The position numbers were made by a program, and so were the translations under genes. This document shows, one piece after another, positions 48,615 to 60,776 of a stretch of DNA of 64,000 nt. Positions within the stretch are counted from its first letter, which is position 1. The number at the start of each line of letters is the position of its first letter. The stretch is from Tetragonia tetragonoides (lineage: Eukaryota; Streptophyta; Magnoliopsida; Caryophyllales; Aizoaceae): positions 9,644,001-9,708,000 of the forward strand of contig CM076147.1 of the NCBI GenBank assembly GCA_038025085.1. The letters are read 5' to 3'. Below the pieces are notes generated by a model that ran no database searches, was not told the origin of the DNA, and worked only from the letters and a program-made list of their open reading frames with translations.

Positions 48615-50489
48615 ATGGGGAGAGGCAAAGAATTATCAACGGTTATGCTATTGCAGCACTCAAAACCACCATTAATTAAAAAAGGAAAATCAGTAGTAGC
48701 TCAAAAAATGAAATACAACAACAACAACAGAAAATCAGGAATGAATGTCTCTTTGTTCATTCTTATTCTTATTATTCTTTTTGGTTTTCTCTCTCATCAT
48801 CTCTACCGTGACGCCCACGTTTCTCTCTCCTCTCACCTCCTCCTCTCCCCCACCACTCCTCAACCCCTCTTTCTCTCTCCTCATCCACCACCACCACCAT
48901 CTCCTTCTCCACCTCCATTATTACTATCATTCTCTGAGAACACATCATCGTCTTCAGTATCATTATCATTAGCTTCGACGGCGATTTCAGACGATTCTTC
49001 ACCACCTCCATTACCGTCTATTTCATCTCCGCCATTATTGACCGTCTCGATTTTGATTCCTGACTGGCAAGTGCTGGTCCTGGTCAAAAATCTAATCGAA
49101 AAGTCAACCAAAAACTACACCTGTGTTTTTCCGAACGACGCATATTCTCCAGCAAGATTCGCCGGTGAATTGCCTTTCAACCGTGGTCTAGCTTTCACCT
49201 GCGAGTTTCCGGCGAAAAGCCGCCGTAAAACCCCCTTCCTTCAACCTCGATTAGTCGAGGAGAGAGAAAATCAAAATCAAATTGATGAAAACTATAATCA
49301 TCAAGCTATAGGGCTGCTGAGGTGGAATTTCTTAGCGTACGATTCGTTTATTACAGAGCACGACGTCGTATTGTTCGTCAAAGGAGTCAACAAACACCAA
49401 GGAATAAACCGTCCAATATCCGATCTCCGATGTGTTTTCGGTGACGATCCATTAACGGCGGTTCGAACGGAGGTGACGTCATCGGAGCAAGAAGTATTCC
49501 GGTGTGTGCGTCCACAGTTAACGGGACAACGACCAATCAGTGTCACGCTTGAAATAATTAATAATGGACCTATTGTGGTCCCCACGGTGGCGCAATATAC
49601 ACCACAGAAACGGCGTACGGTAGAGTTTAGTGAGAGAAAGTCGTTAATATGCGCTTGCACGATGGTTTACAACGTGGGGAAATTCTTGCGTGAGTGGGTC
49701 ATGTACCACGCTTCTATTGGTGTTGGGAAATTTATTTTATTTGATAATGATAGTGATGATGATTTGGGTTTTCATGTGAAGGATTTAAATCGGGCCGGGT
49801 TTGATGTTCGGACGGTTTATTGGCCCTGGCCCAAGACCCAAGAGGCTGGGTTTTCACATTGTGCGCTCTATACTGAGGAGATTTGTCAATGGGTCGGGTT
49901 TGTTGACGTGGATGAGTTTATTCTCTCTCCTACGTGGCTCGAGGCGTCGGTACCGAGTCCTGATATGTTGATGACGTCATTGTTGCCGAAAGGGAGTAAT
50001 ACAGGTCGGGTCGGGCAGGTTTCGGTTAGGTGTAATGAGTTCGGGCCGTCGGGTCAAGTTGTTCACCCGAAAGACGGGGTTACCCAAGGGTACACGTGTC
50101 GTCGTAAGGTTGAACAAAGGCATAAGTCGCTTGTGTTGCTTGAGGCTATGCATCCTTCTTTGCTTAATGTGATTCATCATTTTAAGCTTAAGGATGGGTA
50201 TAAGTCGGGCCAAGTTGGGGCCCATCGGGCCGTAGTGAATCATTACAAGTATCAAGCTTGGCCCGAGTTTCAGGCCAAGTTTAGGAGACGGGTTTCAGCT
50301 TATGTTGTGGATTGGCGACAAAGTGTTAACTTAGGGTCGAATGATCGGGCTCCCGGGCTTGGGTTTGAGGCCGTGGAGCCACCCGGGTGGGCCCAGAGGT
50401 TTTGTGAGGTGACGGATGGGCGGCTTAAGAGACTAACAAGGAGGTGGTTTGGGGTTAATTCGTCTACCATAGCTTGGCAAAGTGCTTAA
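48615..50489 (+). CDS. Glycosyltransferase family 92 (DUF23) protein, single exon, 624 aa
   Basis: A type II membrane glycosyltransferase, expected in the Golgi. Residues 1-43 are basic and cytosolic, 44-60 (NVSLFILILIILFGFLS) form a signal anchor, then comes a Pro/Ser-rich stalk (PHPPPPPSPSPPPLLLSF) and the lumenal region. The GT92 domain is clear: CACTMVYNVGKFLREWVMYH, GVGKFILFDNDSDDDL, VYWPWPKTQEAGFSHC, WVGFVDVDEFILSP with the metal/nucleotide-sugar DVD at 431-433, and KSGQVGAHRAVVNHY. The plant family includes beta-1,4-galactan synthases (GALS); this longer protein looks more like the At1g27200 branch, whose acceptor I cannot state. ATG 48615 gives the longest frame; Met32 (48708) is an alternative that keeps the anchor. 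Intact, no intron. It converges with the bromodomain gene. Confidence 0.9.
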   Translation: MGRGKELSTVMLLQHSKPPLIKKGKSVVAQKMKYNNNNRKSGMNVSLFILILIILFGFLSHHLYRDAHVSLSSHLLLSPTTPQPLFLSPHPPPPPSPSPPPLLLSFSENTSSSSVSLSLASTAISDDSSPPPLPSISSPPLLTVSILIPDWQVLVLVKNLIEKSTKNYTCVFPNDAYSPARFAGELPFNRGLAFTCEFPAKSRRKTPFLQPRLVEERENQNQIDENYNHQAIGLLRWNFLAYDSFITEHDVVLFVKGVNKHQGINRPISDLRCVFGDDPLTAVRTEVTSSEQEVFRCVRPQLTGQRPISVTLEIINNGPIVVPTVAQYTPQKRRTVEFSERKSLICACTMVYNVGKFLREWVMYHASIGVGKFILFDNDSDDDLGFHVKDLNRAGFDVRTVYWPWPKTQEAGFSHCALYTEEICQWVGFVDVDEFILSPTWLEASVPSPDMLMTSLLPKGSNTGRVGQVSVRCNEFGPSGQVVHPKDGVTQGYTCRRKVEQRHKSLVLLEAMHPSLLNVIHHFKLKDGYKSGQVGAHRAVVNHYKYQAWPEFQAKFRRRVSAYVVDWRQSVNLGSNDRAPGLGFEAVEPPGWAQRFCEVTDGRLKRLTRRWFGVNSSTIAWQSA

Positions 50490-51896
50490 TTAGTGTAGTT
50501 AGAATGAAATTGAGATTTTTTTAATTTTTGGTAAACATTCTTTAATTTTTTTTGCTTTTGAGATGTATATATGAAAAAAAAAATTGAAGAGGAAAATGGT
50601 GGGGGTATATATCATAAATGTATTGTTCCAAATGTTAGAAACACAGGTAAAGTAGCACTGTTCCATTGATTTGTTTTGGAGCTTGCAAAACAGATCACAC
50701 AGTACTATTTCATTTTCTTCCCCTCTTTTAAAAGTGTCATGGGAAAATCTTTCTCTTTTAGTATCAACTATCAAGTTTGTCTGTTCTATTAGCCATAGAC
50801 AAAATATAAAATAAAAAACTAAATAAAAAAAAATTCCAAAAAAAAATAATCAAGTTTGTCATATATGCTGTGTATCAACTCTGGAATTAGTAAAATAGTA
50901 CGTAAAATCAGATCAGATACATGATGTATAATTCTAGTAATTTCACATAGCTGGCAGAAACATGGACAGGATGAAAATATAAATAACAAAAAAAAATCGT
51001 CATGATAATGATTTAGTTGATCCAGTGATCCTCTAGCAGTATGATTAAAACTATGGTACATAAGTCTTCATATCAATAACCCAATCTTTGGAGCTTTCTG
51101 AAGAAACTGATTATGACGTGAGTGCGGCATACTTCAACTTGGTTACTTTATTGGAACTACTTTTCAAACTACTAAACAAACTACTAAACAAACATCAAAT
51201 TCTATGGCCATAGATATAAATAAGGTGAGATTTCCCCTTCTGCCTCGCTAGTCGCTAATGCTGCTATATGGTGGAGAGATTATTACATGGTTCGGGACAT
51301 AATTCGAGACAATAGTGAAACATAATTTGAGGGTTTCAGCGTTTCGCTAACGTTTGGGTGATTGATTGCGAGGAAGCTCACTAGTCACAACTTTAACAAC
51401 AATAATTAGCAAGAAATTTCAATGGCACATATGTACAAGAAAAGTCGAAAGTGTTGTAAGTATAAGTTAACTGGTGATAAATACAATCCACATATAACAA
51501 AACGCCAACATGTCTAATACAAAATGTCAACTGATCTGCTGCTTTCAAAATACTTTGTATTGACAAAATTAGTTGGTACAAAAAACTCTTGCTACTGTCA
51601 ACTGCCAAAATACCTGTATTAACAATAAATTGTGACTTTCTACTTCTGCGCATTTGCCTTTGCTCTTGTTTTCTCCCTACCGGGTAATCATTTTTGCATA
51701 CTAACATTACAACGGCCTTTCTAAATCGTAACTGTATAGTTTTCCCCTTGAAACCCAAAAAAAAGTTTTGGTGAATCCAATCTGTACAAATTTTCACCCT
51801 TTTCTAAAATTACCTGTGACTGGCAAGCTAGAGACCATTACCATATCGTACCAGCCGGCCCTGCTCCACGGAAAGTCTAGCATAAGTACTGATTAT
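50490..51896. other. Shared 3' intergenic region of convergent genes
   Basis: Holds the 3'UTRs of GT92 (left) and the bromodomain gene (right). No other gene seen on either strand. Confidence 0.6.
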
Positions 51897-54800
51897 TCAA
51901 AGCTGTAAAACTAAGTCTAACTGTGGGGGTGAACCGATAGGCAAACTCGGGTTTCTTGAGCTAGATGCCTCCTGGAATCCCATGTTCGGCTCTCCCAGAT
52001 AAGGACGGTCCCAGCTCCCCTGCATCGATAAGTTTTGCCAATATGGCATCCCATGAGCGCCCAGATCGTTTTCAGTATTCATTGCGCCGTGCAGGTCAAC
52101 TGGTGAAGAGTGCATCCTGTTCAATCCCAAAATTTTAGAAGCTCCGAGCGAGCTGGATTCTAAAGGACGAAACTTGGCAGTGTATGATGTGTTAAAAGAT
52201 GATACTGTTGGTCGAGCCATACCCTCCTGAAAATGAAAACCTGAACCAGATCCTCCACTGAAACCATTCATACTTGAATGAATAAAAGGACCTTGTGTAT
52301 CAATAACAGAGCTTCGTTGAATCTGTGATGAGGAGCCAGGTCCCATCAAACCATTGATGCCTTTTGGTGAAGACCATTCACTATTGGGATTTAAACCTCT
52401 AGCTTCTACCAACATTTCGTTGCTAAAGGCAGAAGATTTGCCAGCAAAAGTAGGATTTGCAAAGCCTGACGTTGAAGGATAATGTGATTCACTTTTGAAG
52501 GTATCCTGTAAGACACAGTTTGACTTCTCCGGCAAGGCAGAGAGTGGCATCGATGACGCCTTGTTTTCACTGACCCATCCAGGACCAAAGTCTACACCTG
52601 GAGGCAAAACAGTTTTAAGCTTCTTTGATACGATTCTCCAAACCACAGGCCCAAGGTCTGCAGCAAATTGAGCAAGGCTTCTTGCATAACTGTGATTGGA
52701 GTCAAGACCCACCTGTTTGAATAAAAAAACACACATGTTGCTTTATACAGAAGTAAATACTAACATTCCCCTCCAAAAACAAAAAAGTAAATACTAACAT
52801 AATCACAAACACATTGGTAAAGCAAATTATGAGGTAAAAGAAAGTCTAAAGACTTGAGCATACCGGAATTAAATTATTCCCAACGCCTCCAAACCCAGTC
52901 AATAATGATGGGTCATGGCCACAATCAAATTGGCTAGATAGGTTGTACGTGTCACGCTTACTTTCGTCTGATTCAAAATGCTTATTTCCATACTTCATCG
53001 ACACAGATTTAGAAGTAGATGCTGAAGGCCAATTAACAAGTTGGTCACAGGATCAGTAAACCTTAAAAGGTGGGATAACAAAAAGGATAAAAGAATATGT
53101 GCAGCATACAGAAGCAATCTGAAGAATCAAATCACTCTTAGTCATTAACTCACCAGGAGAATCAAAATAACTTTCCAGATTGCGAGGAAACCTGTACAAA
53201 CTAGGTCCTTTCCTCAGATTGTAGGCGTTTGATCTCACGGCATCATCATCTCGGGAAGCAGGTGTAGCCTCAGCTGAAGACTCAGGAACACCATGATCAA
53301 GGGGTGAGCTCTCAAGGAGTTTCTTTAGATTTCGACTGCCCGGTGGTCTGCCTCGCCTTGGTTTTGGTGGTGCTTCACTACGACCATCATCTTGTCTCAA
53401 AGTTTCAAATTCTTTCTTTGCAAGCTCTTGGATAGATCGGGCCTGCAGGAGAAGATATAAAATTAAAAGCAATGTGACAGCAGACCGAGTGAAGAATGCT
53501 TCACAATGAACTCTTTTACCTGTCGAAAGAATATAGTACTGGATGAATTATACTCCATTGCATTCGAACAAATTAAATTTATATCCGCCTGCAAATGTAG
53601 ATGTAACAGATCAAGTAAGTCGATGGTCAGAGAATCCTCTGACACTAATCACATGTTCTATGTTCATCAAAATATACATCATGTCATATATATTGGACCA
53701 AAGAACAGGAAATTTTTAGGCAACTACATAGTGTGGTTGTTCATATGTAACCGAGCACAGACATGATTATTTACGTCAGCCTGAGATCATTGACCGGGAA
53801 TATTAGCTTCCAATATTTTGAATTTGATAATGTTATATCCCAAACAATGAATGAGCAAGGTAGTATGAAAGCTTTAGTGTTGTTTGATGACAATTGGTAG
53901 ATAGTTCAATAATGTCATTGTAGCTAACAAAACACCAAAACAAACAGCCCTCCTGTCAGTCACTCAGTCCCATTCCCATGGCCTTGAATCCCTTGACTTA
54001 AATAAATTTATCATTCGTGCTAAACGTTATATCCTTATCTGAGAGAGCCAACAAGATGAAAGTATGTCTGTACTTGTGCCTAAAAGGGGAAAAAAAAAGC
54101 CCCACTCTCCGTCCCCAACAAATTGAAGAAGTAAATGAATGGGTGAGACTGCAATTTATCAATTTATCTGCTAAGCCTCCCCGTGTCCAGCAACTTTATC
54201 AAGAGTCATACAGCATAAAAGCAATTGAGATAAAACATAACTATCAGCACATAATAGAATCCATTAAGGAATGCAATCAACTAAGGGCAGCAAATATATC
54301 ATAACACCAACTCTGCAAATCTGCAGGCTAAACAAGCACAAATATGAACTTCTACCGAACCCTTTTTTTTAAGGTCCCTAATCCACCAGTACAATTGGCA
54401 CCTGAAAATGAATTCTGATTCTGTCAGTTCAAGTCTCAGCTGCAGAGTACTAGGTGAATGGTGACAGTTGAAACAGTTTAGCATTAGACAAAGTTGATTA
54501 CTTCACAGAGGTCACTACCAGAAGGTTGCTTAAAACCAGTCCGATAAAAACAGAAACCGAGTCAAAATCAAGAAGAGTTCTACAGCAACTAGCAATGCTA
54601 AACATTGATCAATTACTGCTAAAAGAGCCACCAACCTCAAGTTGCTCTAACATAGAATATACGCCGCCAATAAGCTTCTTCCTTACTGTCGAGAAATCCA
54701 TTGGATTCTCTATAACCTCAAAGTAGTCAGGAAGCTGTATCAGAAGCACATTTTGCAAATCAGCAAAACACAGCAATGCAAAAACACAACTTATCAACTT

Positions 54801-56634
54801 CATCAAAAGCAAAACTAACCTCTTCTGGATCAACAGGTTCAGCAAACACTCCACGAGTATCTTTCCTACAAACAGGAACAACCCAAATCAGCACAAATTA
54901 CATGGAACACAAAAACCCACTTTTTGAAGTTTATCAATTAAGCAGATAATAACTTGATCAAACAAAATCAAACCCACTTTTGAAGTTTATCAAGGACTAA
55001 GAGCAGCAGCTTTTTATCAGGCAAAGGAGTAGTAGTAGTGGGGTCAGCAACCAGCATACTTCTTGTCCCTGTCCACAGAAGAAACATTACATAACTAAAT
55101 TAGAATTTTTTGTTTTCATTCTTTTGTGGGTTTTTGGGGAACCCCAAAAGAAAAGGTGGGGATGAGAGAGAAAGAAAAAAAAACTGGAGATTTGATTGAT
55201 GATAACCATTTGGAGTGTCAGTCGCTTTCGTACCCTTTTCTTCCTGCAAAGATTCACACATGCATGAATGAGCATGAGGGGTCAATTATTAATTTATTTT
55301 ATCCAGTTACCAGAAGCAATTATAATAAAAGATCATATTTTTCTTTGCCCAGATAATATTAATTTGTAAAGAATCAAAAGAGAACATCAAATTCAACACC
55401 ATCACAAACATCAACAACAAAGAGATAAACTTAAACATAAAAGTACAGAAATATTAACAACAATTATTCCAGCATACAGACAGGACAAATCCACACTTTT
55501 ACTGATTCTGAATAATTTCGTATTGATTGATGGATCAAATACGAAGATGGAAAGCAATAATAACAACAACCATATTAAAGTAAGACATGAGTTTTATATG
55601 GAATGGGCAACAAATAAATAAGCTGAAAATCGTTGATGAGATTTATCATATATCATTCGGATGTTGTCAAGAATAGAAAACCGAGAATTAATTTCCCTTT
55701 TATTTAAAAAAGAAATGGGTCTCACACAAACAACACACCAAGTCAAAGAAAGAAGAAGCAGACACAGACACAGACACAGACACAGACACAGACAAAACAA
55801 GCACTTTCTAGAATATTCTGAAAACGCGCGAAAATCGAGGGACAAAATGTTGAGGCAATAATCTAGGTAACGAATTTTTTTTTCCTCAGAAATTGAAATT
55901 AAAATACAAACAAACCCACTATTTATTACTTCCTCAGTATATGTTTACATTTGCTTTTTCATGATCTCCAATGCACCACTTTGACCGTAAATAATTATAA
56001 TTGTATGTATATATAAATTATAAAATTATAATTTTTCAAAAGTATTCTTTAACAGAAATCTAATAAAAGCATTTTTACACTATAAATTTTTGTATTTTTT
56101 CACTAATTCATGATCAAAGTTTGTGAGCTTTGACCTTGAAAAATGAAGTGTAAACATCTTGGAGAAACGGAGGGAGTATAATTTATCTTCACTCACTTCG
56201 GCATTGATGATATGGTCATCATCAGCAAAATCGGAGCCATTGAGAGAATGAAACGACGACGAATTGGGAATTTGATCAATTGAAGAAGAAGGCAATCGAC
56301 GAACAAGCTTGACCTTTTTTTCGATTCTTTCATCATCATCATCATTGTCATCTTCATCGAAATCAGACCCATCGGTGAATTCAGGGTTGAAATTAGGGTT
56401 TCGGCGAGTTGATCTAGTGCGGCGAGGTGGGTGATTAGGGCTTTGGGGGAAATGGGGATCATTAGGGTTTGTTGTTTTTGATTGGTTCAATTGTTGTTGC
56501 TGTTGTTGTTGTTGTTGAAGAAGAGCGCGATTTTGAAGATCAATAAGAGAAGGGCGGCCCTTTTTCTTTTTGGTGGTGACTGTGGTAGTGGTTTGGCTCA
56601 CCATCATCGTCTGTGAATGTGATGCCTTACCCAT
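51897..56634 (-). CDS. Bromodomain protein with AT-hook-like motifs, nine exons, 680 aa (SWI/SNF BRD1/BRD2-like)
   Basis: Exons, 5' to 3' on minus: 56634-56197, 55243-55207, 55068-54978, 54865-54820, 54734-54636, 53588-53520, 53442-53154, 53021-52864, 52712-51897, with GT..AG borders and consistent phases (2,043 nt). N-terminus: KKKKGRPSLIDL (AT-hook-like, 22-33), Q9 (40-48), an acidic DFDEDDNDDDDE run. The bromodomain spans about 174-275: PDKKLLLLVLDKLQKKDTRG, VDPEELPDYFEVIENPMDFS, VRKKL, and ADINLICSNAMEYN with the acetyl-lysine-contacting Asn at 251. PRRGRPPGSRNLKK (289-302) is a second AT-hook-like motif. The exon 9 C-terminal region (GLDSNHSYARSLAQFAADLG and PPGVDFGPGWV) is typical of this plant family, ending LDLVLQL (LxLxL). 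Relatives in Arabidopsis are accessory subunits of BRM-type SWI/SNF remodellers. Intact. Confidence 0.93.
55760..55793 (+). repeat. (ACAGAC)n microsatellite in intron 1 of the bromodomain gene
   Basis: About six units of a hexanucleotide within the 950-bp first intron. Confidence 0.9.
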
Positions 56635-57720
56635 TCCTTTGCCTTTGGCTTGGGGGGGGGGGGGTCTTGTGTTGTGTGTTCACTTTTTTTCTGTTTTCTT
56701 TTTGTGTTTCTCTCTCCTCGTTGAGAGTCTCTCTCTCTCTGACATTGGGGGATGTCCAACAATTTTTTTTTAAACTTCACCGACCAAAAAAAAAGGGGAA
56801 AAAAATAGTTCAATTTCGTTTTTGCTTCAAAAAAATGTAGATGAAAATGAAATGATGAATGAAAAAATGAGGTTGTTTAAAATCAAATTTTAGTACCAAT
56901 CAAAAAAAGAATTAATCTTTTTTTATGGGGGAAAACAAAAAGTACTAGGTTATACGAGTAGTTTGTATTTTAATAAAGAAATTTTACTTGTTATTCAAAA
57001 TTGGAAATTATTGTAAACTTTTTGTTTTGATTGAAAAACAAGGATAAACCGGTAAAATTAAGTAAAATGAAGGGCAAATCAATAGAAAAGTGGTTTAGGT
57101 GGCTTTATGGTGACAAACATGCAAACCAAGGTAAATTATAATCCTATAAGTGATTTTGTGCATTAAAGACTTACTAGATGAGTAGTAAAACTTATCAACC
57201 CGACTCGAACCAATTTGGGAGGTGGGTTGGGTTAGGTTGATGGTGGTCACATAAATGACAATACATATGTTGGATTCACTAGAGTCTGAATTCGACCTAC
57301 TATTTATCAATTTTAAAATTTTATAATTATATTTGGGGTATGAATTGCGTTTTTTTTTTCTTCTAATAGGGTCAAATCTTTATTGAATTCGGACTAAATT
57401 GGATAACAATGATGTTTTTTTATGCTTAAAAATCCTTAAAAGGAATGAAAATAAGAGTTAATGAAAATTTTGAAATTTTAAATAGTAATTGTACCTCAGT
57501 TGCATTTATCAAGTTACTACATTTGGTGGTTGTTATTTAGTATAATGGGGGTGTGTTCTTTCCACTTATTGAAATTTACTGAATCGGATCAAATTTACTA
57601 AATCAGTGTGAATCAGTGGCAGCCAGTTCCCAAATCAGTGAGAATTAGTGGCTGGAACTTCCGAATCAATAAAATCAGTCGCACACCCTTTAACTCAGTC
57701 GACATTAGAAAGAAGACACT
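56635..57720. other. Promoter side of the bromodomain gene and intergenic DNA
   Basis: Immediately upstream of the ATG (minus strand) is a C-run (G12 on plus at about 56,651-56,662) and a GA-rich stretch (CT on plus, 56,710-56,740), likely leader. Further right is AT-rich DNA without a gene. Confidence 0.5.
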
Positions 57721-57853
<133 letters not shown>

Positions 57854-60001
57854 TGTAACACCCCGAATTTACAACGATTTTCCGAGAACTATCGACGTCA
57901 TTATACATGACTCGACACCACCGAACCGTCACAAACCTAAGGGCATTAATGCAACATTTATCACTAAGGAGTAAATGCTAAGCAGAAAGAAAGTCTAGGC
58001 ATCAAAGGAGCTTACTAAGGAAACTTAAACAATCTAAAACAGTTAATATCAGAGTTGTCTATATAGTGAGCTAAAAATCATTAAACCAATTTATTATAAC
58101 TTGCCTTCAAATGGCTCAAACCAGAAAATCCCAACAATCTAAACTGAACAAAAGAGTTCTAAAAACCGATGCCAACTCAATCTTCCAAGTTGTACGTCCT
58201 CACTCGACTAAACCTGGACTTTGGTTTCCGTGACGAAAACAAAATACAAAAGAAAAGAAAAGAAACAAAAGAGAAACAAAAATCAGGTAAACTGAATAAA
58301 CGTCATCCGTACCCAGTAAAAACATTTCGCAAACCTTACATGAGGTTTTAGAATAATCATTGAAATTCATTCGCATACGCACATAAGCATATAATCAAGC
58401 ATACGCATAACGACATTCTTTTATATGCAATTATTGTGTAGTGATCATACAAAATATGACATAGACAATCCGTCTTGATTAGAGAGATGTAAGAGAGCGA
58501 ATAGAACAACGATTACCCATACTGTTCATCGCATGATACAATCATGCCATGGACTTAATGACTCTAGTGTGCAAACTACCTCTAGTATAATAATAAACGA
58601 GTCTAGAGGACTTAATAAATGGGGAATGATCCGTCCCAAACACACTTTGAGGTGTCCATAAGTAACTTGGGAATCACGCATCCCTTGAATTAGACCATTA
58701 GGTGTAATCCCAATTGCTCGACTACTCCTAGGGATCCATTAGGAGTCTTATTCTCATTTAATTCAATTCACATAATTTGCATTGGTTGACATAGTAGTAC
58801 TACGAGACAACGACTTACTAATTCATTTCATAGTACTCTTGACAATGAATAGTAAATAACGACGATAATGATAATTCAATGCAATGAGAATTAAACATCC
58901 TTTAATTCAATACGATGATTCAACAAAGATGACATGCAATGTCTAGCACAATTTCGACAGCACTTCGGCAGGGTAATATGATATCCAAAAATCACACTGC
59001 ATTCAAATACATCCAAGGATAATACTCATACCAATTAGCAAGTAATAAATAGCATAATAATACTAATAATCCATCATTAAACAATTATCCAATAATCAAA
59101 CATATGGACTAATTAATTCTCGAAACATGATAATATCTACATGCTCATTATAAATCATAATTACAACAGTAAACATGCTTAATAAATCTCATAATAACGA
59201 CGATATAATTTAATCATGCTTTGCATATTAAATTCACCACAATTTCCCAATTAGCACATAACACATCAAAATAGTTTTGATGGGCTTTGGAAGAAGTTAG
59301 GCATGAGTGCTTACCACTACAAACGCTTCCAAACAGTAGTTACGCTCTAACAACCAAAGACAATCACACTTGCTCGTTAGGTCCTAATTAAAAATAATTA
59401 CCAAATCAATATTAATTAAATACGAAAATCCAAACAGTAACGAAATATCAATTAGATAATTTTATTAAATTTCTTGATTTATTTCAACAAATCTAGGCAT
59501 TTGAAAATCCAAATTCCGATTCCGAATGAGTGCAGAAAAATATAAACAATAAAAGAAATCTGCTGAAAATCAAAATAAATAATTACGAAAATATAAAACG
59601 AAACCCGACCCTAACTTCAAAACCAAGTCTAGGTCACGGTTACCCATGCATGGGGCCCATGACCTGACCCATCACCATCACCACCACCCAATGACCACCA
59701 TGGCCGGTGGTGGTGGTCGTCGGAGCTCCGGCGAGACGAGGAGAGAGAGTGAGTTGCGAAGAGGGAGAAAGGGAGAGAACGAAAGAGAGAAGAAGAGAGA
59801 GAGCAAGGGGGAGGGTCGACGGCCTGCTGGCGCCGTGGTGGCCCGCGGTGGCGCGATAGCCAAAACAGGGGAGAGGGAGAGAAAAACGCCAGAGAGAGAA
59901 AGAGGAGAAGAAAGAGAAAGAAAGAGAGAGAAAGGGATTATCGCCGGTCAAGGGGCGGTGGTCCGATGACCTGGGCGGCGGGAGGACGCCATTGAGGTGG
60001 T

Positions 60002-60077
<76 letters not shown>

Positions 60078-60502
60078 CCGTGAGTGAGAGAGAAGGAGGA
60101 AAGAGAAAATAGTGAGGGTTTCATCAGTTGTGAAATCTGATTACTTGCCCCATCTTTTTCTTTATATAGGCACTCAGTCAACCAAAGTCAATTACGAGTA
60201 TGTTTAGGAATTTATTAAATAATTTTCTAATTTAAATTGCTAATTAAAACTAGTTAAAATAATATGAATAATTCTTATTCATAGATAAAACATTTTAATT
60301 AAACTCCCCAAATTTCATAAATACAATTTATAAAAGTCCCATAATAATAATAATTAATAATATTATGGCTTTAATTGAATAAATCGAGTCCTTGAATGAA
60401 CATACGATTTAATCTTCGAAACTATTTATAAATCATTTATAAATAAATATAATATTTATAGAAAATATTAGGGTATATTATAGAAAATATCGGGGTATCA
60501 CA
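57854..60502 (-). repeat. 3' LTR of a Ty3/gypsy chromovirus (2.65 kb)
   Basis: Read on minus it starts TGTGATACCCCGATATTTTC directly after a polypurine tract (AAGAAGGGTAGAA) and ends ATTCGGGGTGTTACA, so it has TG..CA ends within short inverted repeats. The first 350 bases match the LTR starting at 63,434 on the opposite strand. Contains a (GA)n microsatellite (60,004-60,076) and a GA-rich GC-richer patch (59,700-59,990). The 5-bp target duplication cannot be checked because the other end is outside the window. Confidence 0.85.
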
Positions 60503-60776
60503 TTCTACCCTTCTTAAAAGAAGTTTCGTCCCGAAACTTGAGACATTAAGTAATCACTTCACAAAATAAAACGAGTTTACCCATACGAAGGTATAAAACA
60601 ATTTATATAGGACTCTAACATATGCAAGGTGAGCAAGTACGATCGTGATTCTAAGTTGATTAGCAATGCAACATGCAATGCTTGAAATTCGTGCAAAGCG
60701 ATAAACAAAACACGCAAAAGACGAAATTTCGAGGCGTGACATTCTACCCTCCATAAAACGAGTTTCGTCCCGAGAC
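60503..60776 (-). other. Doubled polypurine tract / LTR-boundary region
   Basis: The sequence GAAACTTCTTTTAAGAAGGGTAGAATGTGA at the LTR edge has a second version about 239 bp inward (GAAACTCGTTTTATGGAGGG then TAGAATGTCACGCCTCG). Both are purine-rich tracts followed by TGT(G/C)A(T/C)(A/G)CC, so the inner one also looks like a PPT plus LTR start. Confidence 0.65.

Noticed and set aside
59646..59969. 107-residue Arg/Glu-rich open frame
   Set aside because: Produced by GA-rich low-complexity DNA within the LTR.
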